Source: JANRIZ01 sp033764445
Lineage (GTDB): Bacteria; Verrucomicrobiota; Verrucomicrobiia; JAWXBN01
Length of the DNA stretch: 64,000 nt
Reading direction: 5' to 3'
NCBI GenBank assembly: GCA_033764445.1
Contig: JANRIZ010000160.1
Coordinates: 1 to 64,000 of the forward strand
Made by a program: the position numbers and the translations under genes. The notes below the pieces were generated by a model. That model worked only from the letters and a program-made list of their open reading frames with translations. It was not told the origin of the DNA and searched no databases. Within the stretch, counting starts at the first letter, position 1. Every line of letters starts with the position of its first letter. Below are positions 44,006 through 53,070 of this stretch, piece after piece.

Positions 44006-45094
44006 TTATTTGACCAGGTCCGGGAACAGTTCGGCGAGTTTTTGGTAACCCATGAAGGCTGCCGACCGGATTTCGGGGGGATTGGCGCGGTTCCTGATCA
44101 GTTCCTCAAACAGCGGGGCGGAGGCACGGTCACCCATGGCCCCCAGGGCGATGAGGGCGATGCAGCGGACCTCGATTTCGGGGTCCGTCTGGACCTTGGC
44201 ACGGACCGCCTGAAGGGACGGCTCCGTTGGAAAATTGGAAAGCCCCTTGATGGCGTCCCGGCGGATGAACAGACTGTTGTTTTGAAGGGCCTGAAGCAGA
44301 ACCGGTTCGGCTTTCGGGTCCTTCATCTTGGCCAGAGCCAGGGCGGAAGTGAACTGGGTCAGGAAATCGGGACTGGCCAGACCCTCCTGAAAGACCGCCT
44401 TGTTTTCGGGCGTGGCCAGCATGGTCAACGCCGAGGAGGCATTGTCTCGGACGTAGTTATCCGGGTCGGAGAGCAGGGCCACGAGCGGTTTGACCGCCTT
44501 GCCGTCACCGATTTTACCAAGGGCCTGGGCGGATTCACCGCGGACGAACCAGGAGGAATCCTTGAGCAGTTCGGTCAGCGGCCCGACGGCGCGTTTGTCG
44601 CGGATTTCGCCCAGGGCATTGGCCGCGGCCCGGCGCACCGAGGTTTCCTTGTCGCCGAGGGCTTTGATGAGCGGGTTGACACTGTCGGTTTCCCGGAGGG
44701 AGGAAAGAACCTTGGCAGCCCCCGAGCGGACCACCGCGTCGTCGTTTTTGAGTGCCTCCAGAAGGACGGGATCGGATTTGCGGAATTCCTGCGGTTTTGA
44801 CTTGTCGGTCCATTTTTTGGCGAGCAGGGCCTTGTAGGCACTGTAGGCCAGGGTGGGATTATCCCCCTGGAGACAGACGATCACGCGCAGGCGTTTGAGA
44901 TTCAGGTTTTCGGGTTCCTTTTCAATCGCCTCCTGAATGACAAGAACAGCGCGGCCAAACTCCCTGGCTTTGACCAGTTCCTCCACCTGGGACTTCGCCT
45001 GTTTTTCGATCTTGGAGGAGCAACCGGCCAGCAACAGGGCCAGACCCGCGGCGATCAGGAGGCTGGGGACGGGATTGGAGGAGGGACGCAACAT
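44006..45094 (-). CDS. HEAT-repeat lipoprotein
   Basis: A 362-residue lipoprotein (lipobox LLAGC, Cys25). After an N-terminal helical/TPR-like stretch (residues ~30-100) come about seven HEAT/PBS-lyase-type repeats, such as VVRSGAAKVLSSLRETDSVNPLIKALGD, SVRRAAANALGEIRDKRAVGPLTELLKD and FVRGESAQALGKIGDGKAVKPLVALLSD. Such repeats form a protein-binding solenoid. Partner and role are unknown; an envelope scaffolding function is inferred. Confidence 0.88.
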   Translation of the reverse strand: MLRPSSNPVPSLLIAAGLALLLAGCSSKIEKQAKSQVEELVKAREFGRAVLVIQEAIEKEPENLNLKRLRVIVCLQGDNPTLAYSAYKALLAKKWTDKSKPQEFRKSDPVLLEALKNDDAVVRSGAAKVLSSLRETDSVNPLIKALGDKETSVRRAAANALGEIRDKRAVGPLTELLKDSSWFVRGESAQALGKIGDGKAVKPLVALLSDPDNYVRDNASSALTMLATPENKAVFQEGLASPDFLTQFTSALALAKMKDPKAEPVLLQALQNNSLFIRRDAIKGLSNFPTEPSLQAVRAKVQTDPEIEVRCIALIALGAMGDRASAPLFEELIRNRANPPEIRSAAFMGYQKLAELFPDLVK

Positions 45095-45251
45095 AGGATT
45101 CGGAGACTAAAGGCCGGGGTTCCGGGCCACAAGCGGAAACTTGGGGGGGATGACGCGTCGGGACTGCGGGAGGCGGGGGGCCGATCCCCAGGACTTGATT
45201 GCCGCAAATCCTCCGTGACGCCGACCGGGACACTGGCTAGATTGTGCCGAC

Positions 45252-46220
45252 ATGCAGACACTGCGGCACATGGAGGAGTTGAGGACACTGCAAAGGCCCG
45301 TGTGTTTTGCAATCGGCGTTTTTGACGGGGTCCATCTCGGGCACCAGGCCGTCATCCGGCGTGCTGTTGAGGAGGCGCGACAACACGGGGGAACCAGTGT
45401 GGTGCTCACCTTTGATCCTCATCCCATGCGGGTGACCCGTCCGCAGGAGAGTCCGCTGCTGCTCACCTCCACGGAGCACAAACTCAGACTGATCCGTGTT
45501 TTGGGCAGTGAACATCTCCTGCTCGTGCATTTTGATCAGGAGTTTTCGCGGACCTCCCCGGAGGACTTCATCCGGATGCTGCACGCCCACTGCGTGAAAC
45601 TGCAGGAGATCTGTGTCGGCTACCGATGGGCCTTTGGAAGGAACCGGGCTGGAAACATTGAACTGATCGCACGGATGGGTTCGCAGCTCGGGTTTGCCGT
45701 CAAGGGCATGGAACCCGTGGCCGTGGACGGGGAGATCGTCAGCAGCACACTGGTCCGGAAACTCGTGCGAGAGGGGGAGCTTTCCGCGGCGGCCCGGCTG
45801 CTGGGCCGCCCCTATTCGATCCTGGGTGAGGTGGTGCCCGGACGCCGGCTGGCGCGACAGCTGGGTTTTCCGACAGCCAATCTGTCCACCCATGCCGAGC
45901 TGTTTCCCCCCGACGGTGTTTATGTTGTTGAGGTGCTCCTTGGCGGGAAAATCCGTCGGGCGGTGGCCAATATCGGAGTCAGACCCACTGTTGAAACAGA
46001 GCCCCGGGACCGTCTGCTGGAGGTGCATGTCCTGGATTTTGAAGGGGACCTCTACGGCCAGACGCTTGAGGTCGTTTTTTGCGCCGCCCTCCGGCCCGAG
46101 AAAAAATTTGACACCCTGGAGCGGTTGCAGGTGCAGGTGGGTCTCGATGTCGTCCGGGCCCGGGACTGGCGCGGGGACTGCGCCGAGGTTGGAGTTGCAA
46201 AGACCGGGAAAACACGGTAG
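45252..46220 (+). CDS. ribF: Bifunctional riboflavin kinase/FAD synthetase
   Basis: A 322-residue two-domain enzyme making FMN and then FAD. The N-terminal adenylyltransferase domain shows AIGVFDGVHLGHQAVI, VVLTFDPHP and VSSTLVRKLVREGELSAAARLLGRPYSI. The C-terminal flavokinase domain has RLARQLGFPTANLS, PPDGVYVVEVLLGG, GVRPTVE and EVHVLDFEGDLYGQ. Both halves look complete. It is followed 11 bases later by an ATP-grasp-like gene on the same strand. Confidence 0.95.
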   Translation: MQTLRHMEELRTLQRPVCFAIGVFDGVHLGHQAVIRRAVEEARQHGGTSVVLTFDPHPMRVTRPQESPLLLTSTEHKLRLIRVLGSEHLLLVHFDQEFSRTSPEDFIRMLHAHCVKLQEICVGYRWAFGRNRAGNIELIARMGSQLGFAVKGMEPVAVDGEIVSSTLVRKLVREGELSAAARLLGRPYSILGEVVPGRRLARQLGFPTANLSTHAELFPPDGVYVVEVLLGGKIRRAVANIGVRPTVETEPRDRLLEVHVLDFEGDLYGQTLEVVFCAALRPEKKFDTLERLQVQVGLDVVRARDWRGDCAEVGVAKTGKTR

Positions 46221-46231
46221 CCGTCAGGCCC

Positions 46232-47605
46232 ATGATTCACGACACCCGTCAGCGCCTTTCCGTGGCCCAGGCCCTCTCCGCGGAGCTGCCCACGGGACGG
46301 TTCTTTGCCGGTGAGAAATTCCGCGTGGCGCCGGAGCCCTTCACCCTCTCCCGCGCCGTGGCCCTGACCCTCGAACCCATGGGGCGCCACCTGCTGCATT
46401 TTTACCGCGCCGCCAACCTCATATACCGGCGCAGCGTTCTGGGGGAGGCTCCGGCGTGGGTGGCGGACTATCTGGACCGTGGAAAACCCGCACGCCTGGT
46501 GGAACTGTCGCGCCGGAAAAAATTCAATGGCGACCTTCCCGTGGTGTTGCGTCCGGACCTGATCATGACCCCCGACGGACTCGCGCTGACCGAACTTGAT
46601 TCCGTGCCCGGAGGCGTCGGATTGACCGGGTTCCTGAACACTTTGTATGCCGCGCAGGGGTACAGTGTTGTGGGCGGACCCGGTGGGATGACCGAGGGGT
46701 TTGGCCGCGCCGTCTCGGGTCGGTCCCGTCCCGGTCAGCCGTTTTTTGCAGTCATCTGTGTTTCCGAGGAGGCCGCGACCTACCGGCCAGAAATGGAGTG
46801 GCTGGTGGAGCGCCTGAAAGCCGCGTGGCTGGAGTTTGAGCTGTGCACCCCCGCCGATCTGGAATTTCCCGGCGACGGGGTTTTTTTCAAGGGGCGCCGC
46901 ATCACCGTCCTCTACCGGTTTTTCGAGCTGTTTGATCTGCCCCAAATCCCCCAGGCCGGGAGGATCATGGAAGCCATGGAGGCGCGGGAGATCGAGGTGA
47001 CCCCTCCCTTCAAGCCGCAACTGGAGGAGAAAATGTGGTTTGCACTGTTCCGTCATCCCGCATTGCGTGCCCATTGGCATCGGGAACTGGGGGATCGGGG
47101 GATGGAGTTTCTGGAGACATTGATCCCGCCGACGGTGATCATGGACCCCGCGCCGCTTCCGCCCCAGGGCGTGTTTCCCGTGGCGGGTGTCCATGAATGG
47201 TCCGAACTGGCCTCCTTTTCGCAGAAGGAGAGGGATTTTATCATCAAGATTTCCGGCTTCTCGGAAAAAGCCTGGGGCAGCCGGGGCGTGTATTACGGAC
47301 GCGATCTGCCCACGCCCGAGTGGAGCCAGGTGGTCCGGGAGGCCCTGGACGGATTTTCAACCCATCCGCATCTCATCCAGCGTTTCCGGCACAGTGCGGT
47401 CATTCCCACGGAGTATCTGGAGGAAAAAACCGGAACCCTGGCGCTGATGCCCGGTCGGGTGCGCCTGTGCCCCTATTTTTTTGTGACCGGCGACAATCCC
47501 GAACTGGGAGGCATTCTGGCGACGGTCTGTCCCGCCGACAAAAAAATCCTGCACGGGATGGATGATGCCATTCTCTCCCCCTGCCGGTTTGAGCCGTCCC
47601 CTTGA
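46232..47605 (+). CDS. Conserved protein, possibly ATP-grasp-like
   Basis: A 457-residue protein with no signal peptide or membrane span. RPDLIMTPDGLALTELDSVPGGVGLTG in the N-terminal half and DFIIKISGFSEKAWGSRGVYYG in the C-terminal half recall the two metal/ATP-binding parts of circularly permuted ATP-grasp ligases, but the match is loose. It lies 11 bases after ribF. The function is not recognised; ATP-dependent ligase activity is a guess from these two segments. Confidence 0.5.
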   Translation: MIHDTRQRLSVAQALSAELPTGRFFAGEKFRVAPEPFTLSRAVALTLEPMGRHLLHFYRAANLIYRRSVLGEAPAWVADYLDRGKPARLVELSRRKKFNGDLPVVLRPDLIMTPDGLALTELDSVPGGVGLTGFLNTLYAAQGYSVVGGPGGMTEGFGRAVSGRSRPGQPFFAVICVSEEAATYRPEMEWLVERLKAAWLEFELCTPADLEFPGDGVFFKGRRITVLYRFFELFDLPQIPQAGRIMEAMEAREIEVTPPFKPQLEEKMWFALFRHPALRAHWHRELGDRGMEFLETLIPPTVIMDPAPLPPQGVFPVAGVHEWSELASFSQKERDFIIKISGFSEKAWGSRGVYYGRDLPTPEWSQVVREALDGFSTHPHLIQRFRHSAVIPTEYLEEKTGTLALMPGRVRLCPYFFVTGDNPELGGILATVCPADKKILHGMDDAILSPCRFEPSP

Positions 47606-47637
47606 AGCCGGACGCCGGGACAGGGGGTCGGATCGGT

Positions 47638-48567
47638 TCAGGAAAGGGCCGCCAGGTAACGCTCGGCGTCAATGGCCGCCGCGCATCCCATTCCGGCGGC
47701 AGTGATGGCCTGGCGGTACACGCGGTCCACACAGTCGCCCGCCACGAAGAGTCCGGGAAGGGCCGTGGCTGTGCCCTGGGCGGTTTTGAGATATCCGTCA
47801 CCATCCATCTCGATCAGTCCAGCCAGGAACTGTGTGTTGGGAACGTGCCCGATCGCCACAAAAACCCCCGCGCACGGGATGTGGGTTGAGGCACCGGACT
47901 TGAGGTTTTTGATTCTGACCCCCGTGACCCTGTCCTGGCTGACATCGGTGATTTCCTCGACGGCGGAGTCCCACACAAACTCGATCTTCGGGTTGGCAAA
48001 GGCGCGGTCCTGCATGATCTTGGAGGCCCGCAGCGTGTCGCGACGGTGGACCAGATGGACTTTTGAGCCGAAGCGGGTCAGAAACGTGGCCTCCTCAATG
48101 GCCGAATCCCCCCCGCCGACAACCACCAGCGGCTGGTTGCGGAACATGGGGTTGGGACCGTCGCAGGTGGCGCAGTAGGTGACCCCCTTGTTCTCGAGCT
48201 TGTGTTCGCTCTCGAGCCCCAGATGCCGGTGGCCGGCCCCGGTGGCAATGATGACCGCCCGGGTCTCGATTTTTTCATCCCCGAGAATGACCCGGAAGCC
48301 GGTGGCCGTTTTTTCGACCTTATCAACCATCTCCAGGTCGCGGATTTTGGTCCCGAACCGTTCCGCCTGTCTGCGCATGGTCATCATCAGTTCAAATCCG
48401 TCGATCCCGTTTTCAAAACCCGGAAAATTTTCCACGATCGTGGTCGTCGTCAGGAGGCCGCCGGGCATTTTGCCCGTGAACATGAGGGGCGCCAGTCCGG
48501 CGCGGGCGGTGTAGATGGCGGCGGTGAAACCGGCGCAGCCGGATCCGATGATGATGACGTTTTCCAT
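47638..48567 (-). CDS. trxB: Thioredoxin-disulfide reductase
   Basis: A 309-residue FAD/NADPH enzyme. The FAD-binding start is MENVIIIGSGCAGFTAAIYTARAG. The redox cysteines are Cys132 and Cys135 in YCATCDG. The NADPH domain begins LVVVGGGDSAIEEATFL with HRRD for the phosphate. The C-terminal FAD segment is GLFVAGDCVDRVYRQAITAAGMGCAAAIDAE. It reduces thioredoxin in the cytosol. The ATG at 48567 gives the conserved start. Convergent with the ATP-grasp-like gene. Confidence 0.94.
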   Translation of the reverse strand: MENVIIIGSGCAGFTAAIYTARAGLAPLMFTGKMPGGLLTTTTIVENFPGFENGIDGFELMMTMRRQAERFGTKIRDLEMVDKVEKTATGFRVILGDEKIETRAVIIATGAGHRHLGLESEHKLENKGVTYCATCDGPNPMFRNQPLVVVGGGDSAIEEATFLTRFGSKVHLVHRRDTLRASKIMQDRAFANPKIEFVWDSAVEEITDVSQDRVTGVRIKNLKSGASTHIPCAGVFVAIGHVPNTQFLAGLIEMDGDGYLKTAQGTATALPGLFVAGDCVDRVYRQAITAAGMGCAAAIDAERYLAALS

Positions 48568-48663
48568 GGTCGGAGGGGTTCCTTGTTTAGAGTGGGTTAT
48601 ACCACTGCCGCAAATCGGCAAAATATCAAGCGGCAGTTGATGGGGGGGATTCCGGGGAGATGT

Positions 48664-49155
48664 TCACAGGGAGGAGGCCTTTTCCTCCTCCGCAACCCGC
48701 GAGATGTACTGGCAAAACGCGTTGTCCTCGCCCCAGAGCAGGTCCGGCAGCTCATCGCGGAACTCGGGCCGACGGCACCACTCGCGCATGTAGTCATCCC
48801 AGCTCATCCAGCGGCGGCGGGCCTCCCGGTCCATGTTTTCCTCGTAGGTGAGGATGTAGGCCCGTTCAAAGAGGGAGACAAGGATGCCAAAGAGTGCGAA
48901 GCGGCGTTCGGATTGTTCCAGGTCAAGGGTCGGCTGGAGCTTTTGCCGGCGCAGCAGCTGGAGATCCGAGTTGTCCAGGGCCAGGATCAGGAAATGGTTG
49001 TAGGCCTCGGCAAGGTCCAGATAGATTTCCTCCTCGTCGTTGGCGCGTTCCTTGCGGCGCTCGGTGGCAAATGTGTAGATGGCCAGGGGCAGGCCGATGA
49101 CAGTCACCAGGTAACTGAGCATTTCCATAAAAAGCAGAAGGGAGGTGAAATCCAT
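48664..49155 (-). CDS. Hypothetical protein with one N-terminal membrane span
   Basis: A 163-residue protein. The span lies at about residues 5-28 (LLLFMEMLSYLVTVIGLPLAIYTFA). The helical remainder is rich in Glu, Arg and Leu and includes aromatic pairs (WMSWDDYMREWCRRPEF). No known family is recognised. An in-frame TTG three codons earlier (49164) is an alternative start. It is divergent from the dUTPase-like gene, the starts being 108 bases apart. Confidence 0.65.
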   Translation of the reverse strand: MDFTSLLLFMEMLSYLVTVIGLPLAIYTFATERRKERANDEEEIYLDLAEAYNHFLILALDNSDLQLLRRQKLQPTLDLEQSERRFALFGILVSLFERAYILTYEENMDREARRRWMSWDDYMREWCRRPEFRDELPDLLWGEDNAFCQYISRVAEEEKASSL

Positions 49156-49263
49156 GGGGGTCAATCCGGTTGAAAGGACCCCAGCCTAGGGGGTCGGGGC
49201 GGGGGAGGCAAGTGTCACTTTCTGCCGTTGCAATCTGCGCCAGTGGGTCCTAGGGTTTGGCCC

Positions 49264-49644
49264 ATGAACCAGCCCGACCAGCTCCGTGAACTCTTCCGCA
49301 TGCAGGAAGCCCTCAACAAACGTATTGGCGTTGACACGACAAACATGTCCGAGGAGGAAAAGACCAAGTGGCTCCTGAACTACGTGCGGGCCATGAATCA
49401 GGAGATGGCCGAGCTGACCGACAGTGTCCCGTGGAAATGGTGGGCCAAGTACCAGAAGTTCGACGAGCAAAATGCGCGGGTCGAGGTCGTGGACCTTTTT
49501 CACTTCCTCATTTCCATGGCCCAGGTCCTGGGCATGAGCGCCGATGACGTTTTTGCCGCGTATGTCAAAAAGAACGAGGTCAATTTCAAGCGGCAGGACA
49601 CCGGCTACGCCGTCAAGGACGAAAACGACAGCAAACACATTTAG
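49264..49644 (+). CDS. Dimeric dUTPase-like (all-alpha NTP pyrophosphatase) protein
   Basis: A 126-residue all-helical protein resembling the dUTPase_2 family. EMAELTDSVPWKWWAKYQKF gives the E-x2-E/W-rich first metal site. EVVDLFHFLISMAQVLGMSADDVFAAYVKKNEVNFKRQ gives the second E-x-x-D metal site and the K-x-N-x-x-R/F tail. Such enzymes hydrolyse dUTP and related dNTPs, protecting DNA from uracil. Exact substrate not established. Confidence 0.82.
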   Translation: MNQPDQLRELFRMQEALNKRIGVDTTNMSEEEKTKWLLNYVRAMNQEMAELTDSVPWKWWAKYQKFDEQNARVEVVDLFHFLISMAQVLGMSADDVFAAYVKKNEVNFKRQDTGYAVKDENDSKHI

Positions 49645-49873
49645 ATTGCCGATTTCGGATTTTTCATTGGGTTGAAATATGGCGGCCAGTCCGTTTGTAT
49701 CGCCGATGGGCGATTGGTTTCAGGATGAAAAGATGTCCTTCGCATCCATCGGGACCTTTGCGGGAAATTTTCACAGCGTGTTCTTCGTGGTTTCTTCCCG
49801 TGGCGTAGGGCTCAATTTTTAATGGGTAGCCCATGGGAAAACTGCCGCTGTGCTTTGGGTAGTACAACGGTGT
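49645..49873. other. Intergenic region right of the dUTPase-like gene
   Basis: About 230 bases of lower GC content with no open frame, hairpin or repeat that I can support. It forms the left border of the AbiE-type island. Confidence 0.5.
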
Positions 49874-50707
49874 TTATAGCAGGCGCAGGAACTTCTGAAC
49901 CAGCTCGTAGGCACGCCGTGCCTGCATGGTTTGCGTTTCAGCAACCGATGAGGCGTGAAACTCCACCAGATGCTGAGGGCCAAAAGCATCCACACTGGCA
50001 AACTTCTCCCGTAAAATCCCGATCGCTTTGGCAATGTTCTTTTCCGTTGCACGCTTCTTCCAATCCCCAGCGAGCTTCTCCATCCCATCGCGAAAATGTT
50101 CCAAGCAATAGCAAAAGTCGTAGGAATCCTTTGGTTTGTCGCGACCGCCGATTGCGTGCGCTTTCATCACCAGAAAATCCGCCAGTGAGGCTACCCGAAG
50201 CCTGACCGTGTTTGTTGCCCCGCGCACATTCTGGCCGGGAATCATGAGTTCCTCGGGATTATGAAGTGCCTCACTGGCTGCCTCCACTTGAAGCACCCGG
50301 AAATCCGCGAGCTGCTTCGGCCTGTTCTTTTTGAGCTTCACATCTTTCGGGGCAAGAAACTCCACCTCGACCTGTACGGGTTGCTCACTGTCCTTGAGGT
50401 CTACCTCGACCACGAGTTGAAAATTCTTCTCGCCGGTCCGATAGCGTTTCGTATCCAATAACAGTTGTATGAGTTCAGCATAACGTCCGTCGTTCAACTT
50501 GGCGGCATCCAGTACAATGTCCACATCGATGCTGCCCACATGCGGTTCGTCTGCATCGGGCAGCAACAAATCCGGCGTCCAGCCACCCACGATGACGAGG
50601 CAATCCACAAAGTCCGCCAGAACCTGGCCTATGTCGACCAAAACCCGGCGTGCCGCCGCTGTCTGACGTTTGCTGTAATCCCCCTCGCTCCGTGGTTCCG
50701 GGTTCAT
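49874..50707 (-). CDS. AbiEii-type nucleotidyltransferase toxin
   Basis: A 277-residue protein with the nucleotidyltransferase layout of type IV toxins: LVIVGGWTPDLLLP, then HVGSIDVDIVLD, which holds the metal-binding Asp pair. A helical domain follows with FLVMKAHAIGGRDKPKDSYDFCYCLEHF, the R-x-x-K-D-x-x-D-x-x motif of the group. The ATG at 50707 overlaps the antitoxin stop (ATGA); an upstream ATG at 50731 is less likely. AbiEii-type toxins transfer nucleotides to cellular targets such as tRNA. The pair has lower GC than the flanking core genes, suggesting acquisition. Confidence 0.75.
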   Translation of the reverse strand: MNPEPRSEGDYSKRQTAAARRVLVDIGQVLADFVDCLVIVGGWTPDLLLPDADEPHVGSIDVDIVLDAAKLNDGRYAELIQLLLDTKRYRTGEKNFQLVVEVDLKDSEQPVQVEVEFLAPKDVKLKKNRPKQLADFRVLQVEAASEALHNPEELMIPGQNVRGATNTVRLRVASLADFLVMKAHAIGGRDKPKDSYDFCYCLEHFRDGMEKLAGDWKKRATEKNIAKAIGILREKFASVDAFGPQHLVEFHASSVAETQTMQARRAYELVQKFLRLL

Positions 50708-51828
50708 GCGTTCAGCCCCCGCAGTTTCCATTCTGGCTTCAAGCGCTGGTTCAATAACGCCTCTGCCGCTTCCTCACCACGCCCGCCGCAGTGAGACAAG
50801 TCCACATACGTCTGCACGACATTGGTGCAGTTCATCCGATTGTCGCCCGTCGTGCCGCCGTCGCATGAATAAAAAACGCCGTCATCTCCCGGTATCAGCA
50901 CGACGAGGTTTTCGCCCGAATCCACCTGTTTGGCGTCAATTTTTTCCTCAAACAGAGGGAGATACTTCTCCCGGACATAAAGCCACGTCTTGGGTTGTCG
51001 CACATGCGGGGCCTGAATATCCGCTGCAGAAAATGCCGCGTAGGCTGCGAAGCCACCGGTCTGCAAGCCGAGTCCCCCCAGCGCCTCGCGCAATTTCCTC
51101 CCCTGCAACAATGTGAAATAGCTTTTCCGCTCATGACGGTTGAACCGATAGGCATCGCGCCACGCAAAGAGGAGCTTGAGCGGGTCGCGCAAACGAAAGC
51201 CGCCGTCTCCGATGGCTTCGATGAATGCCTCGTCCCGCAAATGACGCACGACCTTGTTCACCAGGCCAAGACTCACCATCGGCTGGCAGTGGTTCTGAAT
51301 CTCACGCTGCGTCCATCGCATCCCGGTGTTCTCAGGCAACAACAGTGTACGGATGACCCGTCCCGCCTCCGGTGTGCTCAGGTTTGCACTCGGACGTGGA
51401 CGCTTATACACCGGCTTGTTGCCGGTATGTTGGAGTTGCAGTAGACCGGGGACATTCAGCCGGTGATTTCCTGCCAGATCAAACCAGCTCCAGCCATGCT
51501 CAGCACACAGCTCCGCCACGCGTGGAGAAACCCATGGCAATGCCAGCACAGGCACGATCACCTTCGGGTTGCCTTCAGGTGAAAAGGCTCTGTCCGCCAA
51601 CATTCTGAAAACGCTTGGTCGCAACTCGTTTTTGCACTCTACGCAGAGCGCTGCCTTAGCCCCGCCAGGCAAGGGTACGGTGGCCAGTATGTCAAACCCT
51701 GCTTCCGACTTCCCGCCCATAGGCTCAACCAGCCAGCCCTGTAGCCAGCCCACACCGCGCAGCAATTCCTCCAGTTTCGTCGCCAGAGCCTTCTCCAGCG
51801 CCGATTCTGATAGTCTGTGTGTGTTCAT
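50704..51828 (-). CDS. AbiEi-type antitoxin with REase-like N-terminal domain
   Basis: A protein of about 374 residues (ATG at 51828; an upstream GTG at 51846 would add six). Residues ~40-90 look like a PD-(D/E)XK fold, with GFDILATV and CVECKNELRPS matching the D and E-x-K elements. A winged-helix region follows (MRWTQREIQNHCQPMVSLGLVNKVVRHLRDEAFI), then a ~200-residue C-terminal part. Antitoxin-first order and coupled stop/start with the nucleotidyltransferase fit type IV AbiE systems, in which AbiEi also represses its promoter. Confidence 0.7.
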   Translation of the reverse strand: MNTHRLSESALEKALATKLEELLRGVGWLQGWLVEPMGGKSEAGFDILATVPLPGGAKAALCVECKNELRPSVFRMLADRAFSPEGNPKVIVPVLALPWVSPRVAELCAEHGWSWFDLAGNHRLNVPGLLQLQHTGNKPVYKRPRPSANLSTPEAGRVIRTLLLPENTGMRWTQREIQNHCQPMVSLGLVNKVVRHLRDEAFIEAIGDGGFRLRDPLKLLFAWRDAYRFNRHERKSYFTLLQGRKLREALGGLGLQTGGFAAYAAFSAADIQAPHVRQPKTWLYVREKYLPLFEEKIDAKQVDSGENLVVLIPGDDGVFYSCDGGTTGDNRMNCTNVVQTYVDLSHCGGRGEEAAEALLNQRLKPEWKLRGLNA

Positions 51829-51883
51829 GAAATTTAATATGTTCACGATTACATGAATATATAATTTTTATGAACATTTGCAA
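51820..51883 (-). promoter_or_regulatory. Promoter and likely operator of the AbiE-type pair
   Basis: On the minus strand TTGCAA (51878-51883), a 16 bp spacer and TATATT (51856-51861) form a good promoter. Repeated TGTTCAT, TATTCATG, CGTGAACATA and TTCATGAACA half-sites run through it and the start codon, making several overlapping inverted repeats. That is the kind of site an AbiEi antitoxin binds for autoregulation. Confidence 0.6.
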
Positions 51884-52041
51884 TCATATTTCGGCCCTAT
51901 CAGCTGGCACAATCCGAATGGTTGATGCAAGAGGTCCTGAGAATGACATAAACGGGTGCGAGACTATGACTCTTTTATAATGCGAGGAAGCAGAAAGTGG
52001 GGGGGCTTCAGATTCTCTAAATGGGTTTGGATTTGATTTTA

Positions 52042-53067
52042 TTATAGGTGCAAGCCCTTGGCAAACCTGCGATGGGCGGCGGGCAGGGGAAGTTTGTCCA
52101 GATCGGTGAGAGGAATCCAAAAACAGTTTGTGTTGTCTGGACCGAACAGCGTCGCGGCGATGCTTCGTGTGACCCCGTAAAAATGGAGTGTGATGCGGTG
52201 ATGGGTGAAGGTGTAGGGAATCGAATCCAGGCGGGGGCATTTTGCGGAAGGTTTTTCGGGGGTGAGCGGGAAACGCCAGAATCCGGCAAACCTCTGCCCG
52301 TCCGCGATTTTTTCGAGCAGGACCCGTTTTTTGTGGATGAAGACCAGCGCGAACTCCTCCTCGCGGAGCATTTTGCGGCGCGGGACTTTCCGGGGAAAGA
52401 CCGCGACCTGACCGTGCGAGTGCGCGGCGCAAAATGCGGCGACCGGACAGCGATCGCAGGCGGGCTTGTGCGGGGTGCAGACCGTGGCGCCCAGTTCCAT
52501 CAGCGCCTCGTTGAAGTCGCCGCAGTGGGAGCGGGGCAGAATGTCGGCGGCCCGTTGCCAGAGCCGTTTCTGAAGGGCCGGGGATTTGAGGTTGCCACGG
52601 ATGCGGAAGAGACGGGCAAAGACCCGGGCCACATTCCCGTCGAGCAGTGGCACGCGCAGGCCCAGGGCCATGGAACCGATGGCCCCCGCCGAGTAACGGC
52701 CGATCCCCGGCAGGGCGAGGATCTCCTCAAATTGCCTGGGAAACTCTCCGTTGTGGTCTTTGACAATCAGTCCCGCCGCCTTGTGCACATTGCGGGCGCG
52801 GGAGTAGTAGCCCAGCCCCTCCCAGAGTGAGAGCACCGATTCGAGCGGGGCGCGGGCGAGGGAGGCCACGTCCGGAAACCGCGTCATCCAGCGTTGGTAG
52901 TAGGCAATGACCGTGGCCACCGTGGTTTGCTGGAGCATGATCTCGGAAATCCAGACCCGGTAGGCCGTGCGGTCATGGCGCCAGGGCAGATCGCGTTGAT
53001 GGCGCGAGAACCATTTTCGCAGGCGTTTGTCAAAGGCCTGCGCGTCGAAGTGTGCGGGCAGCCTCAC
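52042..53067 (-). CDS. mutY: A/G-specific adenine glycosylase
   Basis: A 341-residue base-excision repair enzyme removing adenine opposite 8-oxoguanine. Helix-hairpin-helix and catalytic Glu42 lie in ISEIMLQQTTVATV. LPGIGRYSAGAIGSMALG is the HhH and LLDGNVARVFARLF carries the catalytic Asp. The [4Fe-4S] ligands are C-x6-C-x2-C-x5-C in CTPHKPACDRCPVAAFC. A Nudix-like C-terminal domain, KRVLLEKIADGQRFAGFWRFP, recognises oxoG. It lies just downstream of a small membrane protein gene. Confidence 0.94.
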   Translation of the reverse strand: MRLPAHFDAQAFDKRLRKWFSRHQRDLPWRHDRTAYRVWISEIMLQQTTVATVIAYYQRWMTRFPDVASLARAPLESVLSLWEGLGYYSRARNVHKAAGLIVKDHNGEFPRQFEEILALPGIGRYSAGAIGSMALGLRVPLLDGNVARVFARLFRIRGNLKSPALQKRLWQRAADILPRSHCGDFNEALMELGATVCTPHKPACDRCPVAAFCAAHSHGQVAVFPRKVPRRKMLREEEFALVFIHKKRVLLEKIADGQRFAGFWRFPLTPEKPSAKCPRLDSIPYTFTHHRITLHFYGVTRSIAATLFGPDNTNCFWIPLTDLDKLPLPAAHRRFAKGLHL

Positions 53068-53070
53068 GGG

